Notes: a model not told the origin generated them from the sequence alone. DNA of 64,000 nt from Streptococcus mitis 17/34 (GCA_000430305.1 ASZZ01000003.1:62001-126000), one strand, 5' to 3'. Positions 17,319 to 27,835 are shown, numbered from the stretch's first letter. Translations and numbers: made by a program.

Positions 17319-17840
17319 ATCGCAAAGCAAGACTTATTCATCAATGATGAGATTCGTGTTCGTGAAGTTCGCTTGATTGGTCTTGAAGGAGAACAGCTAG
17401 GCATCAAGCCACTCAGTGAAGCGCAAGCTTTGGCTGATAACGCTAATGTTGACCTAGTATTGATTCAACCTCAAGCCAAACCGCCTGTTGCAAAAATTAT
17501 GGACTACGGTAAGTTCAAATTTGAGTACCAGAAGAAGCAAAAAGAACAACGTAAAAAACAAAGTGTTGTTACTGTGAAAGAAGTTCGTCTAAGTCCAACT
17601 ATTGACAAGGGTGACTTTGACACAAAACTTCGCAATGCACGCAAATTCCTTGAAAAAGGAAATAAAGTTAAGGTATCTATTCGCTTTAAGGGTCGTATGA
17701 TTACCCATAAAGAGATTGGTGCAAAAGTTTTAGCCGAGTTTGCTGAAGCAACTCAAGATATTGCAATCATCGAACAACGTGCTAAAATGGATGGACGTCA
17801 AATGTTCATGCAATTGGCGCCAGCGACTGACAAAAAATAA
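17319..17840 (+). CDS. infC: Translation initiation factor IF-3
   Basis: Binds the 30S subunit and checks start codon-initiator tRNA pairing. The best start is AUC at 17319: AGAGGTG lies at the right distance, and the product ([17 protein letters not shown], 173 residues) has the family length. The in-frame alternatives upstream (TTG at 17284 or the ORF start at 17253) would begin in or before the attenuator T-run and have no ribosome site. A rare AUU/AUC start is a known self-regulation device of infC, because IF-3 discriminates against it. N- and C-terminal IF-3 domains are intact. First gene of the IF3-L35-L20 operon. Confidence 0.93.
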
Positions 17841-17872
17841 TTGTCAGAAAGTTAAATAAAGGAGAAAAAATC

Positions 17873-18073
17873 ATGCCAAAACAAAAAACACACCGCGCAT
17901 CAGCTAAACGTTTCAAACGTACAGGTTCTGGTGGACTTAAACGTTTCCGTGCTTACACTTCTCACCGTTTCCACGGAAAAACTAAGAAACAACGTCGTCA
18001 TCTTCGTAAAGCATCTATGGTGCATTCAGGAGATTACAAACGTATCAAAGCAATGCTTACTCGCTTGAAATAA
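17873..18073 (+). CDS. rpmI: 50S ribosomal protein L35
   Basis: Small basic protein of the large ribosomal subunit, 66 residues, with the typical [15 protein letters not shown] start and [12 protein letters not shown] core. It sits 32 bases after infC behind AAAGGAGAAA and before rplT, the universal order of this operon. Confidence 0.97.
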   Translation: MPKQKTHRASAKRFKRTGSGGLKRFRAYTSHRFHGKTKKQRRHLRKASMVHSGDYKRIKAMLTRLK

Positions 18074-18124
18074 TAGCTTGACTGTAAGTAAACAATTCTA
18101 GGAAATATTTGGAGGAAATAAAAC

Positions 18125-18484
18125 ATGGCACGTGTTAAAGGTGGCGTTGTATCACGCAAACGTCGTAAACGTATTCTTAAATTAGCAAAAGGTTACTATG
18201 GAGCTAAACACATCTTGTTCCGTACTGCAAAAGAACAAGTAATGAACTCTTACTACTATGCATACCGTGACCGTCGTCAGAAAAAACGTGACTTCCGCAA
18301 ATTGTGGATCACTCGTATCAACGCGGCAGCTCGTATGAACGGACTTTCATACTCACAATTGATGCATGGTTTGAAATTGGCTGAGATCGAAGTTAACCGT
18401 AAAATGCTTGCTGACTTGGCTGTTAACGATGCAGCAGCTTTCACAGCTCTTGCAGATGCAGCTAAAGCAAAACTTGGTAAATAA
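18125..18484 (+). CDS. rplT: 50S ribosomal protein L20
   Basis: Large-subunit assembly protein, 119 residues, with a long basic N-terminal extension ([20 protein letters not shown]) and a globular C-terminus ([19 protein letters not shown]). In Firmicutes it is also the repressor that acts on the leader of its own operon; the candidate leader is at 17161-17290. It is preceded by a TTGGAGG ribosome site and followed by a terminator. Confidence 0.97.
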   Translation: MARVKGGVVSRKRRKRILKLAKGYYGAKHILFRTAKEQVMNSYYYAYRDRRQKKRDFRKLWITRINAAARMNGLSYSQLMHGLKLAEIEVNRKMLADLAVNDAAAFTALADAAKAKLGK

Positions 18485-18493
18485 TAACTGATG

Positions 18494-18523
18494 AGACTGG
18501 AACAGGATTGTCCCAGTCTTTTT
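18494..18523 (+). terminator. Intrinsic terminator after rplT
   Basis: AGACTGG (18494-18500) pairs with CCAGTCT (18513-18519), extended by ACA/TGT across a small internal mismatch, followed by five T. Confidence 0.85.
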
Positions 18524-18542
18524 AGAAATAAAGGAGAAAAAT

Positions 18543-18923
18543 ATGGCTTCAAAAATGCTACACACTTGCTTGCGAGTAGAAAATCTTGAGAAATCAATCG
18601 CATTTTATCAAGATGCTTTTGGTTTTAAAGAATTGCGTCGCAGAGATTTTCCAGACCATGCCTTCACGATTGTCTATCTAGGTCTTGAGGGTGATGACTA
18701 TGAGTTGGAGTTGACTTATAACTACGATCACGGTCCTTATGTGGTTGGAGATGGCTTTGCCCATATCGCCCTAAGTACACCTGATCTTGAAGCTCTTCAT
18801 CAAGAGCACAGTGCCAAAGGATATGAAGTGACTGAGCCAAATGGTCTACCAGGAACTGCACCAAACTATTACTTTGTCAAAGACCCTGATGGATACAAGG
18901 TCGAAGTCATTCGTGAAAAATAA
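18543..18923 (+). CDS. gloA: Lactoylglutathione lyase (glyoxalase I) family protein
   Basis: Vicinal-oxygen-chelate metalloenzyme predicted to detoxify methylglyoxal. It has 126 residues. Four metal ligands are visible at their usual places: His in MLHTCLRVENLE, Glu in YELELTYN, His in FAHIALST and Glu in YKVEVIREK. The start ATG 18543 follows AAAGGAG. It is a single gene between the rplT and pyr terminators. Streptococci of this group vary in glutathione content, so the true thiol cofactor is uncertain. Confidence 0.9.
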   Translation: MASKMLHTCLRVENLEKSIAFYQDAFGFKELRRRDFPDHAFTIVYLGLEGDDYELELTYNYDHGPYVVGDGFAHIALSTPDLEALHQEHSAKGYEVTEPNGLPGTAPNYYFVKDPDGYKVEVIREK

Positions 18924-18930
18924 TCACGTG

Positions 18931-18969
18931 AAGTCAAGTAGAATGTTCGTTTTCTACTTGACTTTTTTT
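18931..18969 (+). terminator. Intrinsic terminator after gloA
   Basis: AGTCAAGTAGAA pairs with TTCTACTTGACT around a short loop, followed by seven T. The right arm supplies the TTGACT used as the -35 of the next promoter. Confidence 0.88.
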
Positions 18970-18986
18970 AGATGAAAGAGTATACT
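18958..18986 (+). promoter_or_regulatory. Promoter of pyrK-pyrDB
   Basis: TTGACT (18958-18963), 17 bases, TATACT (18981-18986). The -35 lies within the gloA terminator hairpin. Start of transcription is expected near 18993. Confidence 0.8.
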
Positions 18987-18992
18987 AGTAAA

Positions 18993-19153
18993 AATTTAAC
19001 CTTTAAGGGGAGTCCAGAGAGACTCACAAGGTGTCAGATAAAAGAATAGTACAATTTTCTAGAGGAGACTTCTTGAGTGTGCTCTCTTGTTTTGTACGAT
19101 TTTAACTGAGGCCTTGCAATCGCAAGGTCTTTTATTTATCTGGTCCCCTTAAA
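18993..19153 (+). promoter_or_regulatory. PyrR-dependent attenuator leader
   Basis: AGTCCAGAGAGACT at 19011-19024 is the hallmark PyrR-binding hairpin of Firmicutes pyr leaders. It is followed by a potential antiterminator pairing (GTACAA near 19049 with TTGTAC near 19092) and a terminator (GGCCTTGC/GCAAGGTC, 19110-19128, plus T-run). UMP-bound PyrR would stabilise the upstream hairpin and favour termination. TTTAAGGGGA (19002-19011) is also fully complementary to TCCCCTTAAA (19144-19153) just before the ribosome site of pyrK. Confidence 0.9.
19108..19134 (+). terminator. Attenuator terminator of the pyr leader
   Basis: GGCCTTGC and GCAAGGTC pair around an AATC loop, followed by TCTTTTATTT. 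It is the regulated terminator of the PyrR leader. Confidence 0.85.
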
Positions 19154-19171
19154 ATTTAAGGAGGAAAAGTC

Positions 19172-20921
<1,750 letters not shown>

Positions 20922-20937
20922 ACTGCAATCAATCTGT

Positions 20938-21047
20938 TATATAATATTTTGAAGTTAGAATAGGACAACACGACTTCTAAACGCTTGTTAGAAATTTGAT
21001 TTGAATTCCTTAATTGATTTGTTCACATTCTATTTCAATCAACTATA
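20938..21047. repeat. RUP-like element, copy A
   Basis: A 110-bp non-coding repeat bounded by TATA on both sides, with imperfect inverted ends (TATAATATTTTGAA on the left; complement of TATAGTTGATTGAA on the right). It matches the reverse complement of 51127-51234 at roughly 85 percent by eye, including the identical block TTGTTAGAAATTTGATTTGA. Length, TA-flanked ends and sequence resemble RUP, the IS630-Spn1-derived repeat of pneumococcus. It lies between pyrDB and pavA. Confidence 0.75.
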
Positions 21048-21078
21048 AATTTTTTTATGATTAGTAAGTAAACAAGTT

Positions 21079-21113
21079 AAAAATCCTGATTGTAAGTGAA
21101 ATCAGGATTTTTT
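21079..21113. terminator. Bidirectional terminator between pyrDB and pavA
   Basis: AAAATCCTGATT pairs with AATCAGGATTTT and has T-runs in both directions, serving the convergent pyrDB and pavA. The stop codon of pavA lies inside the right arm. Confidence 0.88.
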
Positions 21114-22757
21114 CATGGATGCGATTTTTTCTGGATCTGGTGTGACACGGAGGGTCTTTTGTCCTGTGTAAGTAACAAAGCCTGGTTTTCCACCAGTTGG
21201 TTTGTTGAGTTTCTTGACTTCAATCATATCTACCTGAACTAGATTTGACAGGCGCCCTTGAGAGAAGTAGGCGGCCAGCTCAGCTGCGTCTGTTTTGACT
21301 TCATCGGATGGGTCAAGATTGCCTGAGATGACAACATGGCTTCCAGGTATGTCCTTGGCATGGAACCAAAGTTCCTCCTTGCGGGCCATTTTAAAGGTTA
21401 GCTCCTCGTTTTGAAGGTTGTTTCGGCCGACATAGATGATGGTTTTGCCATCGCTTGCTAGATATTGTTCTGGTTTTTTACGTTTCTGGATTTTCTCGCG
21501 TTGTCTTCTTCGGATGAAGCCGGTTTGAATCAATTCTTCACGGATTTCAGCGATTTCTTCTAGTCCAGCTTGGTTGAGGACGGTCTCCACACTTTCCAGA
21601 TAGAGAATGGTTGCCTTGGTTTCCTCAATCAGATTAGTCAAGTATTTGACAGCTTCTTTGAGTTTCTGGTAACGTTTAAAATAGCGTTGGGCATTCTGGT
21701 TGGGAGTCAAGGCCTTATCAAGCGCAATCGTAATCGGTTGATTGGTGTAGTAGTTGTCTAGGATAACCTGGTCCTGGTCGTTAGGTACTTGGTGGAGGAA
21801 GGTTGTCAGCAATTCTCCTTTTTGGCGAAATTCTTCAGCATTGTCTGTCGCCAGTAACTCTTTTTCTTGTTTTTTGAGTTTTTGGCGGTTTTTCTGAAGT
21901 TCATTTTCAACACGACGAATGAGTTCACTGGCTTGCTGTTTGACGCGGTCGCGTTCTGCCTTGTCCTTATAGTAGGTATCTAAGAGATCCGAAAGACTAG
22001 TAAAAGTCTCTCCCACTTGATTTTCAAAAGGAACTGGACTAAAGGAAGTTTCTGTCAAGCATGGCTTGGTTTCATGACTGAAAAAGTTACGGAAAGTAGA
22101 CAGTTTATCACTAACCAGAATGTTTTCCAATTCATTTGCTGTATCGCGTCCCAGACCTTGAAAAAGGTTTTGAAGATTTTTAGCTGTCGTTTCCTGTGTT
22201 TGCAGGATTTCAAAGAGTTTCTCGTCCTTGACCGTGAAAGGATTGAGAGATTCCGTACTTGGCGGAGCGATGTAGGTCGACCCAGGAAGCAAGGTGCGGT
22301 AGCTATTTTGTGAAAAGCCAACGTGTTTAATGACTTCGAGGATTTTATGACTGCTTTTATCGACCAGTAGAATATTACTGTGTTTGCCCATAATTTCGAT
22401 AATCAAGGTAGCCTGAATATGGTCTCCAATCTCGTTTTTATTAGAAACCGTAATTTCCACAATACGGTCATTTTCCACTTGCTCGATCGACTCAATCAGG
22501 GCACCCTGCAAATACTTTCTCAAAACCATGATGAAAGTAGAAGGTTGGGCTGGATTTTCAAAAGTCGTTTGGGTCAGCTGAATGCGTCCAAAAACTGGAT
22601 GGGCAGAAAGGAGCAGGCGATGACTTTGGCGATTGCTGCGGATTTGCAAGACCAACTCTTGTTCAAAAGGTTGATTTATTTTCTGAATGCGACCGTTCAC
22701 TAACTCTCTTCGCAATTCCTCAACCATGTGATGTAAAAAAAATCCGTCAAATGACAT
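21102..22757 (-). CDS. pavA: PavA / RqcH family (NFACT) fibronectin-binding protein
   Basis: Pneumococcal adherence and virulence factor A, a 551-residue member of the FbpA/NFACT family. Family members include RqcH, which adds alanine tails to stalled nascent chains on the 50S subunit; PavA was first described as a fibronectin-binding surface protein without a signal peptide, and none is visible here. Domains: NFACT-N (1-180), helix-hairpin-helix and a long coiled coil (about 250-400), NFACT-R (about 430-540; EELWFHAKDIPGSHVVI). The start is M at 22757 behind AAGGAGAG; the nine extra upstream codons of the longer frame lack a ribosome site. Confidence 0.95.
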   Translation of the reverse strand: MSFDGFFLHHMVEELRRELVNGRIQKINQPFEQELVLQIRSNRQSHRLLLSAHPVFGRIQLTQTTFENPAQPSTFIMVLRKYLQGALIESIEQVENDRIVEITVSNKNEIGDHIQATLIIEIMGKHSNILLVDKSSHKILEVIKHVGFSQNSYRTLLPGSTYIAPPSTESLNPFTVKDEKLFEILQTQETTAKNLQNLFQGLGRDTANELENILVSDKLSTFRNFFSHETKPCLTETSFSPVPFENQVGETFTSLSDLLDTYYKDKAERDRVKQQASELIRRVENELQKNRQKLKKQEKELLATDNAEEFRQKGELLTTFLHQVPNDQDQVILDNYYTNQPITIALDKALTPNQNAQRYFKRYQKLKEAVKYLTNLIEETKATILYLESVETVLNQAGLEEIAEIREELIQTGFIRRRQREKIQKRKKPEQYLASDGKTIIYVGRNNLQNEELTFKMARKEELWFHAKDIPGSHVVISGNLDPSDEVKTDAAELAAYFSQGRLSNLVQVDMIEVKKLNKPTGGKPGFVTYTGQKTLRVTPDPEKIASMKKS

Positions 22758-22787
22758 CGTTCTCTCCTTGTGATTGTATTCCATAGT

Positions 22788-22793
22788 ATTATA
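22788..22793 (-). promoter_or_regulatory. pavA promoter (-10)
   Basis: On the minus strand this is TATAAT, 30 bases before the pavA start. The -35 is weak. It is divergent from the ybeY promoter, with about 30 bases between the two -10 boxes. Confidence 0.5.
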
Positions 22794-22823
22794 TCAAAAA
22801 GGTAGAATAAAATCATGGAAATG

Positions 22824-22832
22824 TGGTATAAT
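22824..22832 (+). promoter_or_regulatory. ybeY operon promoter, extended -10
   Basis: TGGTATAAT, 29 bases before ybeY, with the TGn extension. It is divergent from pavA. Confidence 0.65.
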
Positions 22833-22861
22833 AAAGCCAAGTAAAGAGAAACGAGAAGCAC

Positions 22862-23359
22862 ATGTATATTGAAATGGTAGATGAAACTGGTCAAGTTTCA
22901 AAAGAAATGTTGCAACAAACCCAAGAAATTTTGGAATTTGCAGCCCAAAAATTGGGCAAAGAAGACAAGGAGATGGCAGTCACCTTTGTGACCAACGAGC
23001 GTAGCCATGAACTCAATCTGGAGTATCGTGACACGGACCGTCCGACAGATGTTATCAGCCTTGAGTATAAACCAGAGTTGGAAATTGCCTTTGACGAAGA
23101 GGACTTGCTTGAAAATCCAGAATTGGCAGAGATGATGTCTGAGTTTGATGCCTATATTGGAGAACTGTTCATCTCTATCGATAAGGCTTATGAGCAGGCT
23201 GAGGAATATGGTCACAGCTTTGAGCGTGAGATGGGCTTCTTGGCAGTACACGGCTTTTTACATATCAACGGCTATGATCACTACACTCCGGAAGAAGAAG
23301 CGGAGATGTTCGGTTTACAAGAAGAAATTTTGACAGCCTATGGACTCACAAGACAATAA
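22862..23359 (+). CDS. ybeY: Endoribonuclease YbeY
   Basis: Zinc endoribonuclease for 16S rRNA 3'-end maturation and ribosome quality control. It has 165 residues. The metal motif is [11 protein letters not shown] (His130, His134, His140), the universal HxxxHxxxxxH signature. [10 protein letters not shown] is the conserved central segment. It overlaps dgkA by 20 bases, so translation is coupled. The order ybeY-dgkA-era is the usual Firmicutes arrangement, with YbeY and Era both acting on 16S rRNA. Confidence 0.97.
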   Translation: MYIEMVDETGQVSKEMLQQTQEILEFAAQKLGKEDKEMAVTFVTNERSHELNLEYRDTDRPTDVISLEYKPELEIAFDEEDLLENPELAEMMSEFDAYIGELFISIDKAYEQAEEYGHSFEREMGFLAVHGFLHINGYDHYTPEEEAEMFGLQEEILTAYGLTRQ

Positions 23360-23735
23360 ACGAAAATGGAAAAATCGTGACCTGATATCCAGTTTAGAAT
23401 TTGCCCTCACAGGGATTTTTACTGCTATCAAGGAAGAACGTAATATGCGAAAGCATACAGTGACGGCTCTCGTGGTCATCCTTGCAGGGTTTGTTTTTCA
23501 GGTGTCACGAATTGAATGGCTCTTTCTCCTATTGAGTATTTTCTTGGTAGTAGCCTTTGAGATTATCAACTCTGCTATTGAAAATGTGGTGGATTTGGCC
23601 AGTCACTATCACTTTTCCATGCTGGCTAAAAATGCCAAGGATATGGCGGCTGGCGCGGTATTAGTGGTCTCTCTTTTCGCAGCCTTAACAGGCGCATTGA
23701 TTTTTCTCCCACGAATCTGGGATTTATTATTTTAA
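23340..23735 (+). CDS. dgkA: Undecaprenol / diacylglycerol kinase
   Basis: Integral-membrane kinase of the DgkA family. In Gram-positive cocci this enzyme mainly phosphorylates undecaprenol, recycling the carrier of cell wall synthesis. It has 131 residues: an amphipathic N-terminus, three membrane helices (about residues 37-52, 55-75, 103-125) and the family signature [13 protein letters not shown] with catalytic acidic residues. It begins inside ybeY (20-base overlap) and ends 16 bases before era. Confidence 0.93.
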   Translation: MDSQDNKRKWKNRDLISSLEFALTGIFTAIKEERNMRKHTVTALVVILAGFVFQVSRIEWLFLLLSIFLVVAFEIINSAIENVVDLASHYHFSMLAKNAKDMAAGAVLVVSLFAALTGALIFLPRIWDLLF

Positions 23736-23751
23736 ACAGTAAGAGGAAATT

Positions 23752-24649
23752 ATGACTTTTAAATCAGGCTTTGTAGCCATTTTAGGACGTCCCAATGTTG
23801 GGAAGTCAACTTTTTTAAATCACGTTATGGGACAAAAGATTGCCATCATGAGTGACAAGGCGCAGACAACGCGCAACAAAATCATGGGAATTTACACGAC
23901 CGATAAGGAGCAAATCGTCTTTATCGACACGCCAGGGATTCACAAGCCTAAAACAGCTCTTGGAGATTTCATGGTTGAGTCTGCCTACAGCACACTTCGT
24001 GAAGTGGATACTGTTCTTTTTATGGTGCCTGCTGATGAAGCGCGTGGTAAGGGGGATGACATGATTATTGAGCGTCTCAAGGCTGCCAAGGTCCCTGTGA
24101 TTCTGGTGGTGAACAAGATTGACAAGGTTCATCCAGACCAGCTTTTGTCTCAGATTGATGACTTCCGTAATCAGATGGACTTCAAGGAAATCGTTCCTAT
24201 CTCAGCTTCAGGGGAATAACGTGTCTCGTCTAGTGGATATTTTGAGTGAAAATCTAGATGAAGGTTTCCAATATTTCCCGTCTGATCAAATCACAGACCA
24301 TCCAGAGCGTTTCTTGGTTTCAGAAATGGTTCGCGAGAAAGTCTTGCACCTAACTCGTGAAGAGATTCCGCATTCTGTCGCAGTAGTTGTGGATTCTATG
24401 AAACGAGATGAAGAGACAGACAAGGTTCACATCCGTGCAACCATCATGGTTGAGCGCGATAGTCAGAAAGGGATCATCATCGGTAAAGGTGGCGCTATGC
24501 TTAAGAAAATTGGTAGTATGGCCCGTCGTGATATTGAACTCATGCTAGGAGACAAGGTTTTCCTAGAAACATGGGTCAAGGTCAAGAAAAACTGGCGCGA
24601 TAAAAAACTAGATTTGGCTGACTTTGGCTATAATGAAAAAGAATACTAA
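23752..24649 (+). pseudogene. era: GTPase Era, frameshifted
   Basis: Essential GTPase that binds the 3' end of 16S rRNA during 30S assembly. GTPase motifs are clear: GRPNVGKST (residues 12-20), DTPGIHKP and NKID. The KH domain lies in the second part ([14 protein letters not shown]). Near 24205-24208 the sequence reads TCAGCTTCAGG, while the conserved ISALQGNNV would need two more bases (a CT), so the frame shifts and a stop follows at 24217. Repair gives the usual 299-residue protein. Essentiality argues for a sequencing or assembly error. It sits 16 bases after dgkA. Confidence 0.92.
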
Positions 24650-24696
24650 GTAGGGGTGGCTCATGCCTGCTTCTTGTTTTTACAGAAGGAGGACTT

Positions 24697-25521
24697 ATGC
24701 CTGAATTACCAGAAGTTGAAACCGTTCGTCATGGCTTAGAAAAATTGATTTTGGGAAAGAAGATTTCGAGTATAGAAATTCGCTATCCCAAGATGATTAA
24801 GACGGATTTGAACGAGTTTCAAAAGGAAGTGTCTTGTCAGATTGTTGAGTCAATGGGGCGCCGTGGAAAATACTTGCTTTTTTACTTGACTGACAAGGTC
24901 TTGATTTCCCATTTGCGCATGGAGGGCAAGTATTTTTACTATCCAGACCAGGTTCCTGAACGCAAACATGCCCATGTTTTCTTCCAGTTTGAGGATGGTG
25001 GCACTCTTGTTTATGAGGATGTACGCAAGTTTGGTACTATGGAACTCTTGGCTCCAGATCTTTTGGAAGCCTACTTTATTTCTAAAAAATTAGGGCCTGA
25101 ACCAAGCGAAGAAGACTTTGATTTGCAGGTCTTTCAAGCTGCCCTAGCCAAGTCTAAAAAGCCTATCAAATCCCACCTCCTAGACCAGACTTTGGTAGCT
25201 GGACTTGGTAATATCTATGTGGATGAGGTTCTCTGGCGAGCTCGGGTTCATCCAGCTAGACCTTCCCAAACTTTGACAGCAGAAGAAGCGTCAGCCATTC
25301 ATGACCAGACCATTGCTGTTTTGGGACAGGCTGTTGAAAAAGGTGGCTCGACCATTCGGACCTATACCAATGCCTTTGGGGAAGATGGAACCATGCAGGA
25401 CTTTCATCAGGTCTATGATAAGGCTGGTCAAAAATGTTCACGTTGCGGAACTGTGATTGAGAAAATCCAACTAGGTGGACGAGGCACCCACTTTTGTCCA
25501 AACTGTCAAAGGAGGGACTGA
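24697..25521 (+). CDS. mutM: Formamidopyrimidine-DNA glycosylase
   Basis: Base-excision repair glycosylase/AP-lyase that removes 8-oxoguanine and formamidopyrimidines; also called fpg. It has 274 residues. The catalytic N-terminal proline and glutamate are in [10 protein letters not shown], the void-filling and H2TH region includes [19 protein letters not shown], and the C-terminal zinc finger is CSRCG and CPNCQ. ATG 24697 follows AGAAGGAGG. Its stop overlaps the coaE start (TGATG). Confidence 0.97.
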   Translation: MPELPEVETVRHGLEKLILGKKISSIEIRYPKMIKTDLNEFQKEVSCQIVESMGRRGKYLLFYLTDKVLISHLRMEGKYFYYPDQVPERKHAHVFFQFEDGGTLVYEDVRKFGTMELLAPDLLEAYFISKKLGPEPSEEDFDLQVFQAALAKSKKPIKSHLLDQTLVAGLGNIYVDEVLWRARVHPARPSQTLTAEEASAIHDQTIAVLGQAVEKGGSTIRTYTNAFGEDGTMQDFHQVYDKAGQKCSRCGTVIEKIQLGGRGTHFCPNCQRRD

Positions 25522-26126
25522 TGGGAAAAATCATTGGAATCACAGGAGGAATTGCCTCTGGTAAGTCAACTGTGACAAATTTTCTAAGACAGCAAGGTTT
25601 TCAAGTGGTGGATGCCGATGCAGTCGTCCACCAACTACAGAAACCTGGTGGTCGTCTGTTTGAGGCTCTAGTTCAGCATTTTGGTCAAGAAATCATTCTA
25701 GAAAATGGAGAACTCAATCGCCCTCTCCTAGCTAGTCTCATCTTTTCAAATCCTGATGAACGGGAATGGTCTAAACGAATCCAAGGAGAGATTATCCGTG
25801 AAGAACTGGCTACTTTGAGAGACCAGTTGGTTCAAACAGAAGAGATTTTTTTCATGGATATTCCCCTGCTTTTTGAACAGGACTACAGCGCTTGGTTTGA
25901 TGAGACATGGTTGGTATATGTGGATCGGAATATCCAAGTGGAACGATTAATGAAAAGAGACCACTTGTCCAAAGATGAAGCTGAGTCTCGTCTGACAGCC
26001 CAGTGGCCTTTAGAAAAAAAGAAAGATTTGGCCAGCCAAATTCTTGATAATAATGGGAATCAGGACCATTTTCTCACTCAAGTGCGTATCCTTCTTGAGG
26101 GAGGGGGAAAAGATGACAGAGATTAA
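25521..26126 (+). CDS. coaE: Dephospho-CoA kinase
   Basis: Last step of coenzyme A synthesis: phosphorylates the 3'-OH of dephospho-CoA. The product has 201 residues from ATG 25521, which overlaps the mutM stop and follows GGAGGGA; the frame from 25494 would start within mutM. The P-loop is GITGGIASGKST (residues 6-17), followed by VVDADAVVHQ and the DIPLLFE motif. It overlaps pmrA by 14 bases. Confidence 0.96.
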   Translation: MGKIIGITGGIASGKSTVTNFLRQQGFQVVDADAVVHQLQKPGGRLFEALVQHFGQEIILENGELNRPLLASLIFSNPDEREWSKRIQGEIIREELATLRDQLVQTEEIFFMDIPLLFEQDYSAWFDETWLVYVDRNIQVERLMKRDHLSKDEAESRLTAQWPLEKKKDLASQILDNNGNQDHFLTQVRILLEGGGKDDRD

Positions 26127-27312
26127 CTGGAAGGATAATCTGCGCATTGCCTGGTTTGGTAATTTTCTGACAGGAGCCAGTATTTCTTTGGTTGTGCCCT
26201 TTATGCCCATCTTTGTGGAAAATCTAGGTGTTGGGAGTGAGCAAGTCGCTTTTTATGCAGGTTTAGCTATTTCTGTATCTGCAATTTCCGCGGCGCTCTT
26301 TTCTCCTATCTGGGGAATCCTTGCTGACAAATATGGTCGAAAACCCATGATGATTCGAGCTGGGCTTGCCATGACCATTACTATGGGAGGCTTGGCCTTT
26401 GTCCCAAATATCTATTGGTTAATCTTTCTTCGCTTACTGAATGGTATATTTGCAGGTTTTGTTCCCAATGCAACGGCTCTGATAGCCAGTCAGGTTCCCA
26501 AGGAGAAATCAGGCTCTGCCTTAGGTACTTTGTCTACAGGCGTAGTTGCAGGTACTCTAACTGGCCCTTTTATCGGGGGCTTTATCGCAGAATTATTTGG
26601 AATTCGTACTGTCTTTTTACTGGTTGGTAGTTTTCTGTTCTTAGCCGCTATTTTAACTATTTGCTTTATCAAGGAAGATTTTCAACCAGTAGCCAAGGAA
26701 AAGGCCATTCCAACAAAGGAATTGTTTACATCAGTTAAATATCCCTATCTATTGATTAATCTCTTTCTAACTAGTTTTGTCATCCAATTTTCAGCCCAAT
26801 CGATTGGCCCTATTCTGGCTCTTTATGTGCGTGACTTAGGGCAGACAGAGAATCTTCTTTTTGTATCTGGTTTGATTGTGTCCAGTATGGGCTTTTCCAG
26901 CATGATGAGTGCAGGAGTTATGGGCAAGCTAGGTGACAAGGTGGGCAATCATCGTCTCTTGGTTGTCGCCCAGTTTTATTCAGTTATCATCTATCTTCTC
27001 TGTGCCAATGCCTCTAGTCCCCTTCAACTAGGACTCTATCGTTTCCTCTTTGGCTTGGGAACCGGTGCGCTGATACCTGGTGTCAATGCCCTTCTCAGCA
27101 AAATGACTCCCAAAGCCGGCATTTCGAGAGTCTTTGCCTTTAATCAGGTATTCTTTTATCTGGGAGGTGTCGTTGGTCCCATGGCAGGTTCTGCAGTAGC
27201 AGGACAATTTGGCTACCATGCAGTCTTTTATGCGACAAGCCTTTGTGTTGCCTTTAGTTGTCTCTTTAACCTGCTTCAATTTCGAACATTATTAAAAGTA
27301 AAGGAAATCTAG
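26113..27312 (+). CDS. pmrA: Multidrug efflux MFS transporter PmrA
   Basis: Major-facilitator proton antiporter of the pneumococcal PmrA type, associated with export of fluoroquinolones and dyes. It has 399 residues with twelve predicted membrane helices. The loop 2-3 motif [14 protein letters not shown] is the MFS motif A, and [19 protein letters not shown] matches motif C of drug antiporters. The start is ATG 26113 (MTEINWKDN) after GAGGGGGA; the frame from 26044 lies within coaE. It overlaps coaE by 14 bases and rpmG by one. Confidence 0.93.
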   Translation: MTEINWKDNLRIAWFGNFLTGASISLVVPFMPIFVENLGVGSEQVAFYAGLAISVSAISAALFSPIWGILADKYGRKPMMIRAGLAMTITMGGLAFVPNIYWLIFLRLLNGIFAGFVPNATALIASQVPKEKSGSALGTLSTGVVAGTLTGPFIGGFIAELFGIRTVFLLVGSFLFLAAILTICFIKEDFQPVAKEKAIPTKELFTSVKYPYLLINLFLTSFVIQFSAQSIGPILALYVRDLGQTENLLFVSGLIVSSMGFSSMMSAGVMGKLGDKVGNHRLLVVAQFYSVIIYLLCANASSPLQLGLYRFLFGLGTGALIPGVNALLSKMTPKAGISRVFAFNQVFFYLGGVVGPMAGSAVAGQFGYHAVFYATSLCVAFSCLFNLLQFRTLLKVKEI

Positions 27313-27461
27313 TGCGAGTAAAAATTAATCTCAAATGCTCCTCTTGTGGCAGTATCAATTACCTAACCAGTAAAAATTCAAAAACCCATCCAGACAAGAT
27401 TGATGTTTTAAAGTATTGTCCCAAGGAAAGAAAAGTAACCCTACATCTTGAATCTAAGTAG
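27312..27461 (+). CDS. rpmG: 50S ribosomal protein L33
   Basis: A 49-residue ribosomal protein starting at GTG 27312, which overlaps the pmrA stop by one base. The sequence [18 protein letters not shown] through [16 protein letters not shown] matches L33. Two cysteines (CSSC) are present, but the second zinc pair has lost its last cysteine (YCPKE where zinc-binding L33 has YCPRC), so this is a partly zinc-free paralogue. It precedes secG by 39 bases. Confidence 0.92.
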   Translation: MRVKINLKCSSCGSINYLTSKNSKTHPDKIDVLKYCPKERKVTLHLESK

Positions 27462-27500
27462 ATTTTATGGTAAAATAATAGGGATTTTAAGGAGTTTGAT

Positions 27501-27734
27501 ATGTATAACCTATTATTAACCATTTTATTAGTATTATCTGTTGTGATTGTGATTGCGATTTTCATGCAACCAACTAAAAACCAATCCAGCAATGTATTTG
27601 ATGCCAGCTCAGGTGATTTGTTTGAACGTAGTAAAGCACGCGGTTTTGAAGCTGTAATGCAGCGTTTGACAGGGATTTTAGTCTTTTTCTGGCTAGCCAT
27701 TGCCTTAGCATTGACGGTATTATCAAGTAGATAA
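27501..27734 (+). CDS. secG: Preprotein translocase subunit SecG
   Basis: Small accessory subunit of the SecYEG protein-export channel, 77 residues, with two membrane helices (about residues 3-21 and 53-73) joined by a polar loop. ATG 27501 follows AAGGAG. It is adjacent to rnr and smpB, the common Firmicutes order secG-rnr-smpB. Confidence 0.95.
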   Translation: MYNLLLTILLVLSVVIVIAIFMQPTKNQSSNVFDASSGDLFERSKARGFEAVMQRLTGILVFFWLAIALALTVLSSR

Positions 27735-27743
27735 GAAAATAAT

Positions 27744-27777
27744 GGGCAGGACTAGGTCTTTGCCTCTTTTTATTTTT
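27744..27777 (+). terminator. Probable terminator after secG
   Basis: GGCAGGAC and GTCTTTGCC form an eight-pair stem with one bulge and a three-base loop, followed by CTCTTTTTATTTTT. Confidence 0.6.
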
Positions 27778-27835
27778 AAAGAATGTTTGAGAAGGTTTTA
27801 CAGTAAAAGAAAATTAAAAAATCTAGAAAGAAAAT

